From: Acidobacteriaceae bacterium
GTDB taxonomy: Bacteria; Acidobacteriota; Terriglobia; Terriglobales; Acidobacteriaceae
Reading direction: 5' to 3'
Length of the DNA: 7,375 nucleotides
NCBI GenBank assembly: GCA_003152795.1
Contig: PMBA01000406.1
Coordinates: 7,599 to 14,973, forward strand
Numbering within the stretch: the first letter of the stretch is position 1; the number at the start of each line of letters is the position of its first letter. Made by a program: the position numbers and the translations under genes. Below are positions 1 to 5,438 of the stretch, one piece after another. Below the pieces are notes generated by a model. The model did no database searches. It worked only from the letters and a program-made list of their open reading frames with translations, and had not been told where the DNA came from.

Positions 1-171
1 TGCACCATCCGCGGAAAAATTACCGGGCCTGAATTCTCTGCCACCGCCCGCTTCCTGCGACCGGAGGAGTTTACTCAGATTCGCCAGGCGATCAACGCGA
101 AATACTGGCTGGCCCGTGTTCCCTTCCTTTGGCGCAACACCGACACCTATTTCGAAATTACGACGATGTAA
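1..171 (+). CDS. C-terminal fragment of a probable PPOX-class (F420/FMN-type) oxidoreductase
   Basis: The frame is open from base 1 and ends with TAA at 169-171, giving the last 56 residues of a protein whose start lies outside the window. Visible elements are a G-x-A-T-A-R strand near residues 9-16, an acidic helix start (L-R-P-E-E, about 19-23), an A-x-x-A-K-Y segment at about 31-35, and a final aromatic strand ending T-Y-F-E-I-T. The order of a TAR strand, a helix with an alternating 'PEE..xIxxAI..KY' pattern, a basic/aromatic stretch and a short C-terminal Y-x-E-I strand is typical of small split-barrel flavin- or F420-binding oxidoreductases of the PPOX family. No active-site residue lies in the fragment, so this rests on pattern resemblance only. 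The gene is separated from gap by 178 bp and a palindrome, so it is probably a different transcription unit. Confidence 0.5.
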   Translation, partial: CTIRGKITGPEFSATARFLRPEEFTQIRQAINAKYWLARVPFLWRNTDTYFEITTM

Positions 172-210
172 ATCGTCCTGGATCGGCAACTGGTTCGCTC
201 TTCTGCGGCG

Positions 211-245
211 AGTAGTGTCCTGATTCGGGAAATCAGGACAGCACT
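211..245. repeat. 35-bp interrupted palindrome between the upstream gene and gap
   Basis: The arms TGTCCTGATT (216-225) and AATCAGGACA (231-240) are exact reverse complements around a 5-nt centre (CGGGA). Extending outward to 211-225 and 231-245 gives 15-nt arms with only two mismatched positions. The centre lies 39 bp after the upstream stop codon and about 120 bp before the gap start. It could be a bidirectional terminator stem, although only three T's (245-247) follow it. It could also be an operator in the gap upstream region, or one copy of an interspersed repeat. The symmetry is certain; the role is not known. Confidence 0.75.
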
Positions 246-349
246 TTGGGGCGGACGACATTTACGCTGGCTGCTCGTCCCTGTTACCATCGAGGAGTGT
301 TAAAGCTTCTTGTATTTTTAGGCGGTTAAAACTTTCTTTCGGAGGCACC

Positions 350-1360
350 ATGGCGGTAAAAGTTGGCATTAATGGATTTGGACGCATCGGACGCAACGTT
401 CTTCGTACCGCACTCGCCGACAAGAACCTCGACTTCGTTGCGGTGAACGATCTCACCGATCCTCGGACTCTGGCACACCTTCTCAAGTACGACTCGATCC
501 TCGGCAACCTGCCGCACACCATCACTGCTGGCGCCGACAGCATTTCAATCGATGGCAAAGTCATTAAAGTATTCAAGGAAAAAGATCCCGCCGCCCTGCC
601 CTGGGACTCCGTCGGAGCTCAGGTGGTGATCGAATCGACCGGAAAGTTCACGGACGCCAACGAAGCCAAAAAACATCTGCGCGGCAGCGTGAAGAAAGTC
701 ATCATCACCGCGCCCGCAAAGAACGAAGACTTCACCGTCGTTCTCGGCGTGAACGAAGAGAAGTACGACCACGCCAAACACCACATCATCTCGAACGCTT
801 CCTGCACTACAAATTGTCTTGCCCCGATCGCGAAGGTGATCAACGACAATTACAAGATCGTCGCCGGCACCATGACCACCATCCACTCCTACACCAACGA
901 TCAGGTGATCCTGGACTTCCCGCACAAAGATTTGCGGCGAGCGCGAGCGGCGGCGATCAATATGATTCCGACCTCGACCGGCGCAGCGAAAGCCCTTAAG
1001 CTCGTCATTCCCGATCTCGGCGGCAAGATTGACGGCTTCTCGATCCGCGTACCCACGCCCAACGTCTCGGTGGTCGACCTGGTCGTCTGGGTGGAAAAAA
1101 AGACCACCAAAGAAGAGGTTAATGCCGCGCTGAAAAAAGCGTCTGAGTCGGGCTCGTTGAAGGGCTATCTGGGGTTCGAGGAGAACGAACTGGTCTCGTC
1201 CGATTTCAAAGGAGACTCCCGCTCGTCCATCGTCGACGCACATATGACCCTGGTAGTCGGCGGCAACTGCGTCAAGGTGATCTCCTGGTATGACAACGAG
1301 TGGGGATACTCCTGCCGTGTCCACGATCTGATCAACCTCATGGCGGCCAAAGGCCTGTAG
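350..1360 (+). CDS. gap: glyceraldehyde-3-phosphate dehydrogenase, type I
   Basis: This cytosolic enzyme oxidises and phosphorylates glyceraldehyde 3-phosphate to 1,3-bisphosphoglycerate with NAD, and runs in reverse in gluconeogenesis. At 336 residues it is the normal family length and complete. The N-terminal Rossmann domain opens with the dinucleotide motif [10 protein letters not shown] (7-16). Asp34 in the V-N-D-L segment occupies the position that reads the adenosine ribose and favours NAD over NADP. The catalytic motif S-N-A-S-C-T-T-N-C places the nucleophile at Cys152, and the helper histidine is His179 (T-T-I-H-S-Y-T). The phosphate-binding and substrate segments [10 protein letters not shown] (204-213), R-V-P-T-P (233-237) and W-Y-D-N-E-W-G-Y-S (313-321) are intact. 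The start is supported by a strong GGAGG at 341-345, four bases before ATG. It is the first gene of the gap-pgk-macro-tpiA cluster. No clear -35/-10 pair is visible upstream, so the promoter is unplaced. Confidence 0.98.
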   Translation: MAVKVGINGFGRIGRNVLRTALADKNLDFVAVNDLTDPRTLAHLLKYDSILGNLPHTITAGADSISIDGKVIKVFKEKDPAALPWDSVGAQVVIESTGKFTDANEAKKHLRGSVKKVIITAPAKNEDFTVVLGVNEEKYDHAKHHIISNASCTTNCLAPIAKVINDNYKIVAGTMTTIHSYTNDQVILDFPHKDLRRARAAAINMIPTSTGAAKALKLVIPDLGGKIDGFSIRVPTPNVSVVDLVVWVEKKTTKEEVNAALKKASESGSLKGYLGFEENELVSSDFKGDSRSSIVDAHMTLVVGGNCVKVISWYDNEWGYSCRVHDLINLMAAKGL

Positions 1361-1368
1361 ATTAACTC

Positions 1369-1479
1369 GTCGTTAGTCGTGGGTCGTTCGCGGCTCGCTG
1401 ATTCGTGTTCACCGGGGGCCGACCCCGCGCGGAGTACAGCGAACCGCGGACACCGACCGACTAACGACCAACGACCCAC
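1369..1479. repeat. nested inverted-repeat element filling the gap-pgk spacer
   Basis: An exact 11-bp outer stem pairs GTCGTTAGTCG (1369-1379) with CGACTAACGAC (1458-1468). Inside it, 1389-1400 pairs with 1437-1448 at 11 of 12 positions, and a GGGG/CCCC apex (1415-1418 with 1423-1426) closes the structure. A second pair, GTGGGTCGTT (1379-1388) with AACGACCCAC (1470-1479), is also exact. Its arms are not nested with the outer stem, so the two pairings exclude each other or form a pseudoknot. Translating the right arm gives the phrase N-D-Q-R-P-T-T, familiar from spurious ORFs in GC-rich, especially acidobacterial, intergenic repeats. This suggests a REP/MITE-like interspersed element. It could act as an mRNA stem that stabilises, or partly terminates, the gap message before pgk. 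Confidence 0.8.
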
Positions 1480-1491
1480 AACAGGTGTCCT

Positions 1492-2703
1492 ATGCCTAAG
1501 CTTTCCATTCGCGATCTCCCGCTCAACGATCACCGCATCTTCATGCGGGTCGACTTCAACGTCCCGCTCGACGACGGACGGGTCATGGACGACACGCGCA
1601 TCCGCGAAACCCTGCCCAGCATCGAGTACGCTCTGCGGCACGGCGCTCGCCTCATTCTCGCGTCTCATCTGGGCCGTCCCAAAGGCAAACCGAATCCAAA
1701 GCTGAGTCTCAAACCAGTAGCCGAGCGTCTGCGCATGTTGCTCGACAAAGAGCTGTCGCGGGGGGAAAACGTTGGGTTCTGCCCCGAGTGCGTTGGACCG
1801 GAAGCCGAAGAAATGGCGCTCAAACTCGAGAAAGGCCAAGCGCTGCTGCTGGAAAACCTCCGCTTCCACGCGGAGGAAGAGAAGAACGACGAGAGCTTCT
1901 CGAAGCTGCTCGCCAAGCTCGCCGATTTCTACGTCAATGACGCCTTCGGCACCGCCCATCGTGCCCACGCTTCAACGGTTGGCATTACCCGGTTCGTGCA
2001 GAAATCCGCAGCCGGCTTGCTCATGGAAAAAGAGCTGCAATATCTTGGCCGCGTGCTGCAGAACCCCGAGCGCCCTTTCGTCGCGATCCTCGGCGGCGCC
2101 AAAGTCAGCGACAAAATCGGAGTGATCCAGAACCTGCTCAGCAAAGTCGACGTCATCATCGTCGGCGGCGGCATGGCGTACACCTTCCTCAAGGCGCAAG
2201 GCGAGTCGGTCGGCAAGAGTCTGGTCGAAGAAGACAAGATCGAACTTGCGCGCGACCTTCTGCAACAGGCGAAAACTCATAAGCTCAAATTCCTGCTGCC
2301 CACCGACCACGTGATCGCCGACCGTGTCGAAGCGAACGCCCTGATCAAGTTCGTCGGCCACGGCGAGCCCATCCCCGCCAACATGATGGCGCTCGATATC
2401 GGCCCCGAAACCATCGAACTCTTTTCGGAAGAAATCGCCCGCGCCCGCACCATCGTGTGGAACGGTCCCATGGGCGTTTTTGAACTGCCGCCATTTGCGC
2501 GAGGCACCTTCAAGATCGCGCAGGCCGTGGCGGAAAACGCCGGAGCGACAACCATCGTAGGCGGCGGAGACTCCGTAGCCGCGATCAAGGCCGCCGGCGT
2601 AGCTGACAAGATCACCCATATTTCAACCGGCGGCGGCGCCTCGCTCGAATTTCTGGAAGGCAAAAAGTTGCCTGGAGTCGAAGCGCTGACGGATAAGAAA
2701 TAG
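1492..2703 (+). CDS. pgk: phosphoglycerate kinase
   Basis: Phosphoglycerate kinase transfers the acyl phosphate of 1,3-bisphosphoglycerate to ADP, making ATP and 3-phosphoglycerate, directly after the GapA step. The 403-residue length is normal. The N-terminal substrate domain has M-R-V-D-F-N-V-P (18-25), with Arg19, Asp21 and Asn23 in the 3-phosphoglycerate site, and S-H-L-G-R-P (58-63). It also has E-N-L-R-F (121-125) and [13 protein letters not shown] (149-161). The C-terminal nucleotide domain has G-G-A-K-V-S-D-K (201-208), G-G-G-M-A-Y-T-F (225-232), W-N-G-P-M-G-V-F-E (323-331), G-G-G-D-S (357-361) and T-G-G-G-A-S (379-384). Nothing is missing. The start follows a modest AGGTG (1483-1487). 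The gene lies 131 bp after gap, with a hairpin-rich repeat between them, so it may be co-transcribed with gap but at a different message level. Confidence 0.98.
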   Translation: MPKLSIRDLPLNDHRIFMRVDFNVPLDDGRVMDDTRIRETLPSIEYALRHGARLILASHLGRPKGKPNPKLSLKPVAERLRMLLDKELSRGENVGFCPECVGPEAEEMALKLEKGQALLLENLRFHAEEEKNDESFSKLLAKLADFYVNDAFGTAHRAHASTVGITRFVQKSAAGLLMEKELQYLGRVLQNPERPFVAILGGAKVSDKIGVIQNLLSKVDVIIVGGGMAYTFLKAQGESVGKSLVEEDKIELARDLLQQAKTHKLKFLLPTDHVIADRVEANALIKFVGHGEPIPANMMALDIGPETIELFSEEIARARTIVWNGPMGVFELPPFARGTFKIAQAVAENAGATTIVGGGDSVAAIKAAGVADKITHISTGGGASLEFLEGKKLPGVEALTDKK

Positions 2704-2704
2704 G

Positions 2705-2839
2705 CTCTTGGCCGGTAGCGGTTCGCCTGGAGATTTCGGCGCGCAAGCTTCGTGTCAGAGCGTCGCTTTAGCGATGCCCAGGACCGCACTTCACGGATTG
2801 CCGTTTTAAGGGCTGGCTCAAAGGATTAACTCTTGGCCG
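2705..2839. repeat. 10-bp direct repeat flanking the pgk-macro spacer
   Basis: CTCTTGGCCG occurs at 2705-2714, immediately after the pgk stop, and again at 2830-2839, where it contains the TTG start codon proposed for the macro gene. The two copies bracket 115 bp of hairpin-rich non-coding DNA. An exact 10-mer repeated within so short a spacer is unlikely by chance at roughly the 1% level. It could be a target-site duplication around a small inserted element or a scar of recombination. No transposase or clear terminal inverted repeat accompanies it. Confidence 0.45.
2718..2787. repeat. imperfect long hairpin in the pgk-macro spacer
   Basis: GCGGT (2718-2722) and CCTGG (2726-2730) on the left pair with ACCGC (2783-2787) and CCAGG (2778-2782) on the right, leaving a 3-nt bulge (TCG). 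An inner hairpin at 2760-2777 pairs GCGTCGC with GCGATGC around a TTTA loop, with one G-T wobble. Together they form a stem-loop of about 70 nt between pgk and the macro gene. No T-run follows directly, so it is not a classical terminator. It may be an interspersed repeat or a processing/stability structure in the message. Confidence 0.5.
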
Positions 2840-3465
2840 ATGTCGGAATCACTTTGCCGCGCGACAAGGACTACACCTTGAGGTTGATGATCGGTGATTC
2901 TGACGAGCTCCGGTTGCTCCACGGAGACCTCACTGAGGATCCCGCTGACGCCATTGTCAACGCGGCGAACTCCGACTTGTTGCCCGGAGGCGGCGTCTGC
3001 GGCGCCATTCACCACAAAGGCGGCCCAGAGATCACTCGCGAGTGCGAACGCATGCGCCAGCGCGATGGACCTGTGATGCCTGGAGGCGCAGTCGCCACAC
3101 CGGCGGGCCGACTCCCGGCAAAATATGTGATTCACACCGTCGGCCCTGTCTGGCACGGCGGGACACACGGTGAAGCCAAAGTCCTGGCGAATTGCTATGG
3201 CGAGTCGATGCGCGTGGCCGATGACCTCAAATTGCACTCCATTGCGTTTCCTGCCATCTCCACGGGAATTTTCCGGTACCCCGTTGAACCAGCCGCGTGG
3301 GTGGCAATTCCAACCGTGATCGCAAATCTAACCACCGCCCGGCATCTGGTATTGGTCTCTTTTGTTTTGTTCGACAGAGTCACGCTCGACGCGTTCGCCA
3401 ACGCTGCACTGGCTCAACGTCAGCCTGGTTCTGACAAACCATACGAGGTTGCAATCTCAATATGA
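2833..3465 (+). CDS. macro-domain ADP-ribose-binding protein (YmdB/MacroD type)
   Basis: This is a single macro domain of about 190 residues, the class that binds ADP-ribose and often removes ADP-ribose from proteins or acetyl from O-acetyl-ADP-ribose. Motifs match E. coli YmdB closely: H-G-D-L-T (30-34), D-A-I-V-N-A-A-N (39-46), G-G-G-V-C-G-A-I-H (52-60), L-P-A-K-x-V-I-H-T-V-G-P-V-W (94-107) and A-F-P-A-I-S-T-G-I-F-R-Y-P (138-150). Two deviations stand out. Cys56 replaces the Asp (YmdB Asp35) proposed as catalytic, and Arg148 replaces a loop Gly. The protein may therefore bind ligand with altered or no hydrolase activity. The start is uncertain. TTG at 2833 has AAAGGA at 2820-2825 and gives 210 residues with high GC at third codon positions. 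ATG at 2887 has only a close GAGG (2880-2883) and gives 192 residues, nearer the family length. The TGA stop overlaps the tpiA ATG (ATGA, 3462-3465), implying translational coupling. Confidence 0.9.
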   Translation: MADVGITLPRDKDYTLRLMIGDSDELRLLHGDLTEDPADAIVNAANSDLLPGGGVCGAIHHKGGPEITRECERMRQRDGPVMPGGAVATPAGRLPAKYVIHTVGPVWHGGTHGEAKVLANCYGESMRVADDLKLHSIAFPAISTGIFRYPVEPAAWVAIPTVIANLTTARHLVLVSFVLFDRVTLDAFANAALAQRQPGSDKPYEVAISI

Positions 3466-4214
3466 CTAGGAAAAAACTTCTCGCCGCTAACTGGAAGATG
3501 TACAAGACTCCCGACCAAGCCCGTGACTTCTTCCGCGACTTCCTTCCTCTCGTCCATGGCCACGACCGCGACGAAATCGTGGTGTGCCCGACTTACCTTG
3601 CGCTGGAAGCCGCTGTCCATGCCGCTACGGGCTCAAATGTGGCCGTCGGCGCACAAAATGTCCACTGGGAAAAAGAGGGCGCATTCACGGGCGAGATCTC
3701 CACAAGCATGTTGCTGGCAATCGCTGTGACTCACGTCATCATCGGTCACTCCGAACGCCGCCAGTACTTCGGCGAAACCGACGACACCGTCAATCTCAAG
3801 CTCAAGTCGGCGATCGAAGCTGGACTCATCCCCATCGTATGCGTGGGAGAGGTCCTCGAAGAACGCGAAGCCGGGCTCACCGACGACGTTCTGCGGCGGC
3901 AATGTCTCCGCGCCTTCAACAAAGTCTCGGCCAAGAAAGCCGTCAACATGGTAGTCGCCTACGAACCCGTCTGGGCGATTGGCACTGGCAAAACCGCTAC
4001 GCCGCAGATGGCAGCCGATGCCCACGCCATCATCCGAGGCCAGGCCGCCGAATCCTTTGGCCAGGAATTCGCCGACAGACTCCGCATTCTCTACGGCGGC
4101 TCGGTTAAGCCCGAGAACGCGCACACCCTGATGTCGGAAGAGGAAATCGACGGCGCCCTGGTCGGCGGAGCTTCGCTCGATCCTAAGTCGTTCGCGGCGA
4201 TCGTGAAGTATTAG
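3462..4214 (+). CDS. tpiA: triosephosphate isomerase
   Basis: Triosephosphate isomerase interconverts dihydroxyacetone phosphate and glyceraldehyde 3-phosphate, feeding GapA. It is a 250-residue TIM barrel of standard length, normally a cytosolic dimer. Catalytic residues are visible: Asn10 and Lys12 in A-A-N-W-K-M, His96 in I-G-H-S-E-R-R, and Glu168 in A-Y-E-P-V-W-A-I-G-T-G-K. The last motif also holds the mobile loop 6 (about 169-177). The phosphate-binding segments Y-G-G-S-V-K-P-E-N (211-219) and G-A-L-V-G-G-A-S-L (231-239) are intact. The ATG overlaps the macro-gene stop by four bases. The nearest purine-rich site is GAGG at 3445-3448, 13 bases away, so translation probably depends on ribosomes finishing the upstream gene. 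No secG follows it, although gap-pgk-tpiA-secG is a frequent bacterial order. Confidence 0.98.
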   Translation: MTRKKLLAANWKMYKTPDQARDFFRDFLPLVHGHDRDEIVVCPTYLALEAAVHAATGSNVAVGAQNVHWEKEGAFTGEISTSMLLAIAVTHVIIGHSERRQYFGETDDTVNLKLKSAIEAGLIPIVCVGEVLEEREAGLTDDVLRRQCLRAFNKVSAKKAVNMVVAYEPVWAIGTGKTATPQMAADAHAIIRGQAAESFGQEFADRLRILYGGSVKPENAHTLMSEEEIDGALVGGASLDPKSFAAIVKY

Positions 4215-4265
4215 GAGCCGTGGCGTCGCAATCCACCGCAGGCGGGCGTGCTCCTTGGTCATGTA

Positions 4266-4352
4266 ACCAACCGATTGGTGATGGGGATCACACATCGGTG
4301 TGGGAAAGCACGCACTTCCGAGCCATAGCCCTGCCCGAGGGTAAGCCTGGCC
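4266..4352 (+). other. cluster of small stem-loops downstream of tpiA
   Basis: Three short hairpins stand in a row. ACCAA-CCGA-TTGGT lies at 4266-4279. CACAC-ATCG-GTGTG lies at 4289-4302. A two-part stem has GCCA (4322-4325) with TGGC (4348-4351) outside and CCCT (4329-4332) with AGGG (4338-4341) inside. None is followed by a T-run. I do not recognise a known riboswitch core. The region could be the 3' untranslated end of the tpiA message, a small RNA, or DNA-level dyads used by regulators. The stems are short, so part of this could be chance. Confidence 0.35.
4277..4292. promoter_or_regulatory. CRP/FNR-type operator candidate (GGTGA-N6-TCACA)
   Basis: The site is an exact dyad GTGAT-GGGG-ATCAC (4278-4282 and 4287-4291). 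It differs from the E. coli CRP consensus TGTGA-N6-TCACA only at the first base, G for T. The Crp/Fnr-family gene that starts 185 bp downstream encodes a recognition helix with the same R-E-x-x-x-R pattern that reads GTGA in E. coli CRP, so autoregulation is plausible. The centre lies about 116 bp upstream of the start site expected from the -10 element at 4389-4394. That is further than classic activator positions, so repression by looping or an unseen promoter would be needed. Confidence 0.5.
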
Positions 4353-4385
4353 GCCTCTCACAATATCGGATCAACCAACTTATTT

Positions 4386-4394
4386 TGTTATACT
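4386..4394 (+). promoter_or_regulatory. extended -10 promoter for the Crp/Fnr-family gene
   Basis: TGTTATACT reads as the extended -10 TGn followed by TATACT, five of six matches to TATAAT. It lies in the only AT-rich patch of the tpiA-crp spacer. No good -35 hexamer lies 16-18 bp upstream, which is normal for extended -10 promoters. Transcription would start near 4401, giving a leader of about 76 nt that contains a small hairpin (CGCCA/TGGCG, 4426-4439) before the ribosome-binding site. Confidence 0.6.
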
Positions 4395-4476
4395 TAAACG
4401 TTTTTCCAGGGAACTCTTCTCGTACCGCCAAGATTGGCGAGGGACTTGCCAAAGTAGCTGTGAGTGGAGGCAACAA

Positions 4477-5178
4477 ATGGCAACACATGTCGTAAACAAC
4501 GCCCAGAAACTGACGCCCGTAGACAAGACCTTTTGCGATCTTCCTCCAGCCGTGGCCGATGCCTTGGAGCAGGAAGCCCTCACCACCAGCTATCCAACGG
4601 GAGCGGTTTTGTTTGCGGAAGGGCAGGCTCCGCGCGGAGTCTTCATCGTGCGTCGAGGCCGCGTGAAGCTCTCCATTTGCGGCAGCGACGGCAGGACCCT
4701 GATATTGCGCATTGTCGATGCCGGTTGCCCATTGGGAGTAGCCGCGGTAGTTTCCGGGCGCCAATACGAAGCGACAGCCGAGACCCAGGAACCGTCCGAG
4801 ATCACCTTTCTACGACAGAGCGATTTGCTGCGCCTCATGCGGTTGCACGGCGAGCTTGCCCTGTGGGTGACCCAGCACATCAGTCAGGATTACGCCTCGA
4901 CCTGCCGCGAAATCCGTGATCTGATCCTTTCGGATTCGGCCAGTGAAAAGCTCGCTCGACTGCTGGTGGGATGGCTCGATCAGAACACCAAGTCCAAGTA
5001 CCCCAGCCAAGTGAAGCTGGCATTGACACACGAAGAGATCGGACAGATGATCGGCTCTTCGCGAGAGACTGTCAGCCGTCTGCTCGCGGGCTTCAAGAAG
5101 CAGCATCTCATTCAGCAGACTGGTTCCACACTTGTAATCCCCGACCGCGTTGCCTTAGAATCGCTGATCACAGCGTAG
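4477..5178 (+). CDS. Crp/Fnr-family transcriptional regulator
   Basis: This 233-residue dimeric DNA-binding regulator has the usual two-domain form. A cyclic-nucleotide-binding-like beta-roll spans about 38-118 (F-A-E-G-Q, then G-V-F-I-V-R-R-G-R-V-K-L). A long dimer helix follows at about 119-150, and a winged helix-turn-helix at about 150-230. The HTH reads T-H-E-E-I-G-Q-M-I-G-S-S-R-E-T-V-S-R-L-L (184-203). Arg196, Glu197 and Arg201 match E. coli CRP Arg180, Glu181 and Arg185, which contact GTGA. The effector pocket differs: by alignment the cAMP contacts Glu72, Arg82 and Ser83 become Val88, Tyr97 and Glu98, so cAMP binding is unlikely. Its four cysteines (20, 68, 84, 143) do not form the FNR iron-sulphur pattern, so the signal sensed is unknown. 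GGAGG at 4466-4470, six bases from ATG, fixes the start. The gene has its own promoter and an intrinsic terminator. Confidence 0.93.
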   Translation: MATHVVNNAQKLTPVDKTFCDLPPAVADALEQEALTTSYPTGAVLFAEGQAPRGVFIVRRGRVKLSICGSDGRTLILRIVDAGCPLGVAAVVSGRQYEATAETQEPSEITFLRQSDLLRLMRLHGELALWVTQHISQDYASTCREIRDLILSDSASEKLARLLVGWLDQNTKSKYPSQVKLALTHEEIGQMIGSSRETVSRLLAGFKKQHLIQQTGSTLVIPDRVALESLITA

Positions 5179-5210
5179 AGTTGTTGTGACGTGAAGTAAA
5201 AAACGTTCGT

Positions 5211-5245
5211 CCGGGCCGGTCATCCTCCACCGGCCCGGTTTTCTT
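5211..5245 (+). terminator. strong intrinsic terminator after the Crp/Fnr-family gene
   Basis: CCGGGCCGGT (5211-5220) and ACCGGCCCGG (5229-5238) form an exact 10-bp GC-rich stem around an 8-nt loop, followed at once by TTTTCTT (5239-5245). An A-run (5198-5203) precedes the stem, but its match to the T-tract is too weak to claim a second, reverse-direction terminator. The stem starts 33 bp after the regulator's stop and separates it from the peptidase gene. Confidence 0.95.
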
Positions 5246-5401
5246 AGGGCCTGCAACAACCCCTCAAATCTTGCGCCAGAAGTGGCGGCTGGAATATTCG
5301 TCTTGCCCGGGAACTCTCTGTCCCATCAGTCGTCCCCGATTGCCGGTGTCAAGAATAGCCCATCTGAGACCTGCAGCGATGAAGCCGCTGGATCGAGCGC
5401 G

Positions 5402-5410
5402 TGCTAAACT
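5402..5410 (+). promoter_or_regulatory. putative extended -10 promoter for the M14 peptidase gene
   Basis: TGCTAAACT has the TGn extension and a -10 hexamer matching TATAAT at four of six positions. It lies 28 bp before the ATG, after a terminator, where a promoter is expected. No convincing -35 is visible. Transcription would begin near 5417, leaving a leader of about 22 nt with AGGAGG at 5429-5434. The rest of the 193-bp spacer (5246-5438) shows no other feature I can support. Confidence 0.4.
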
Positions 5411-5438
5411 TTCGCCTCAATCGCCCTCAGGAGGCCTC

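Noticed and set aside
310..320. TATTTT at 313-318 as a -10 element for gap
   Set aside because: It matches the -10 consensus at four of six positions, but no -35 or correctly spaced TGn extension is present and similar AT patches are expected by chance.
545..1324. A 259-codon open frame on the - strand inside gap
   Set aside because: It is fully antisense to a certain gene and has no recognisable domain. Long antisense frames are expected at this GC content.
1165..1968. A 267-codon open frame on the - strand across the end of gap and the start of pgk
   Set aside because: It lies opposite two certain enzymes and crosses the repeat spacer, and its translation contains the low-complexity phrase from the repeat. 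It is a shadow of GC-rich codon use.
2793..2807. Small stem ACGG/CCGT followed by TTT, a possible terminator after pgk
   Set aside because: Only four base pairs and three extra T's, too weak to call.
4289..4352. Stem-loops after tpiA read as a cyclic di-GMP or cobalamin riboswitch
   Set aside because: The conserved core sequences of those riboswitches are not present and the promoter of the next gene lies downstream of the stems.
4220..4495. A 91-codon + strand frame starting with GTG just after tpiA
   Set aside because: It runs through the hairpins, the promoter and the first 19 bases of the regulator gene. Its AGGAG is only two bases from the GTG and the protein resembles no family. It is not SecG, which has two membrane segments.
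5185..5200. TGTGA near the start of the spacer after the regulator as a second CRP box
   Set aside because: The second half-site is absent: GTAAA instead of TCACA.
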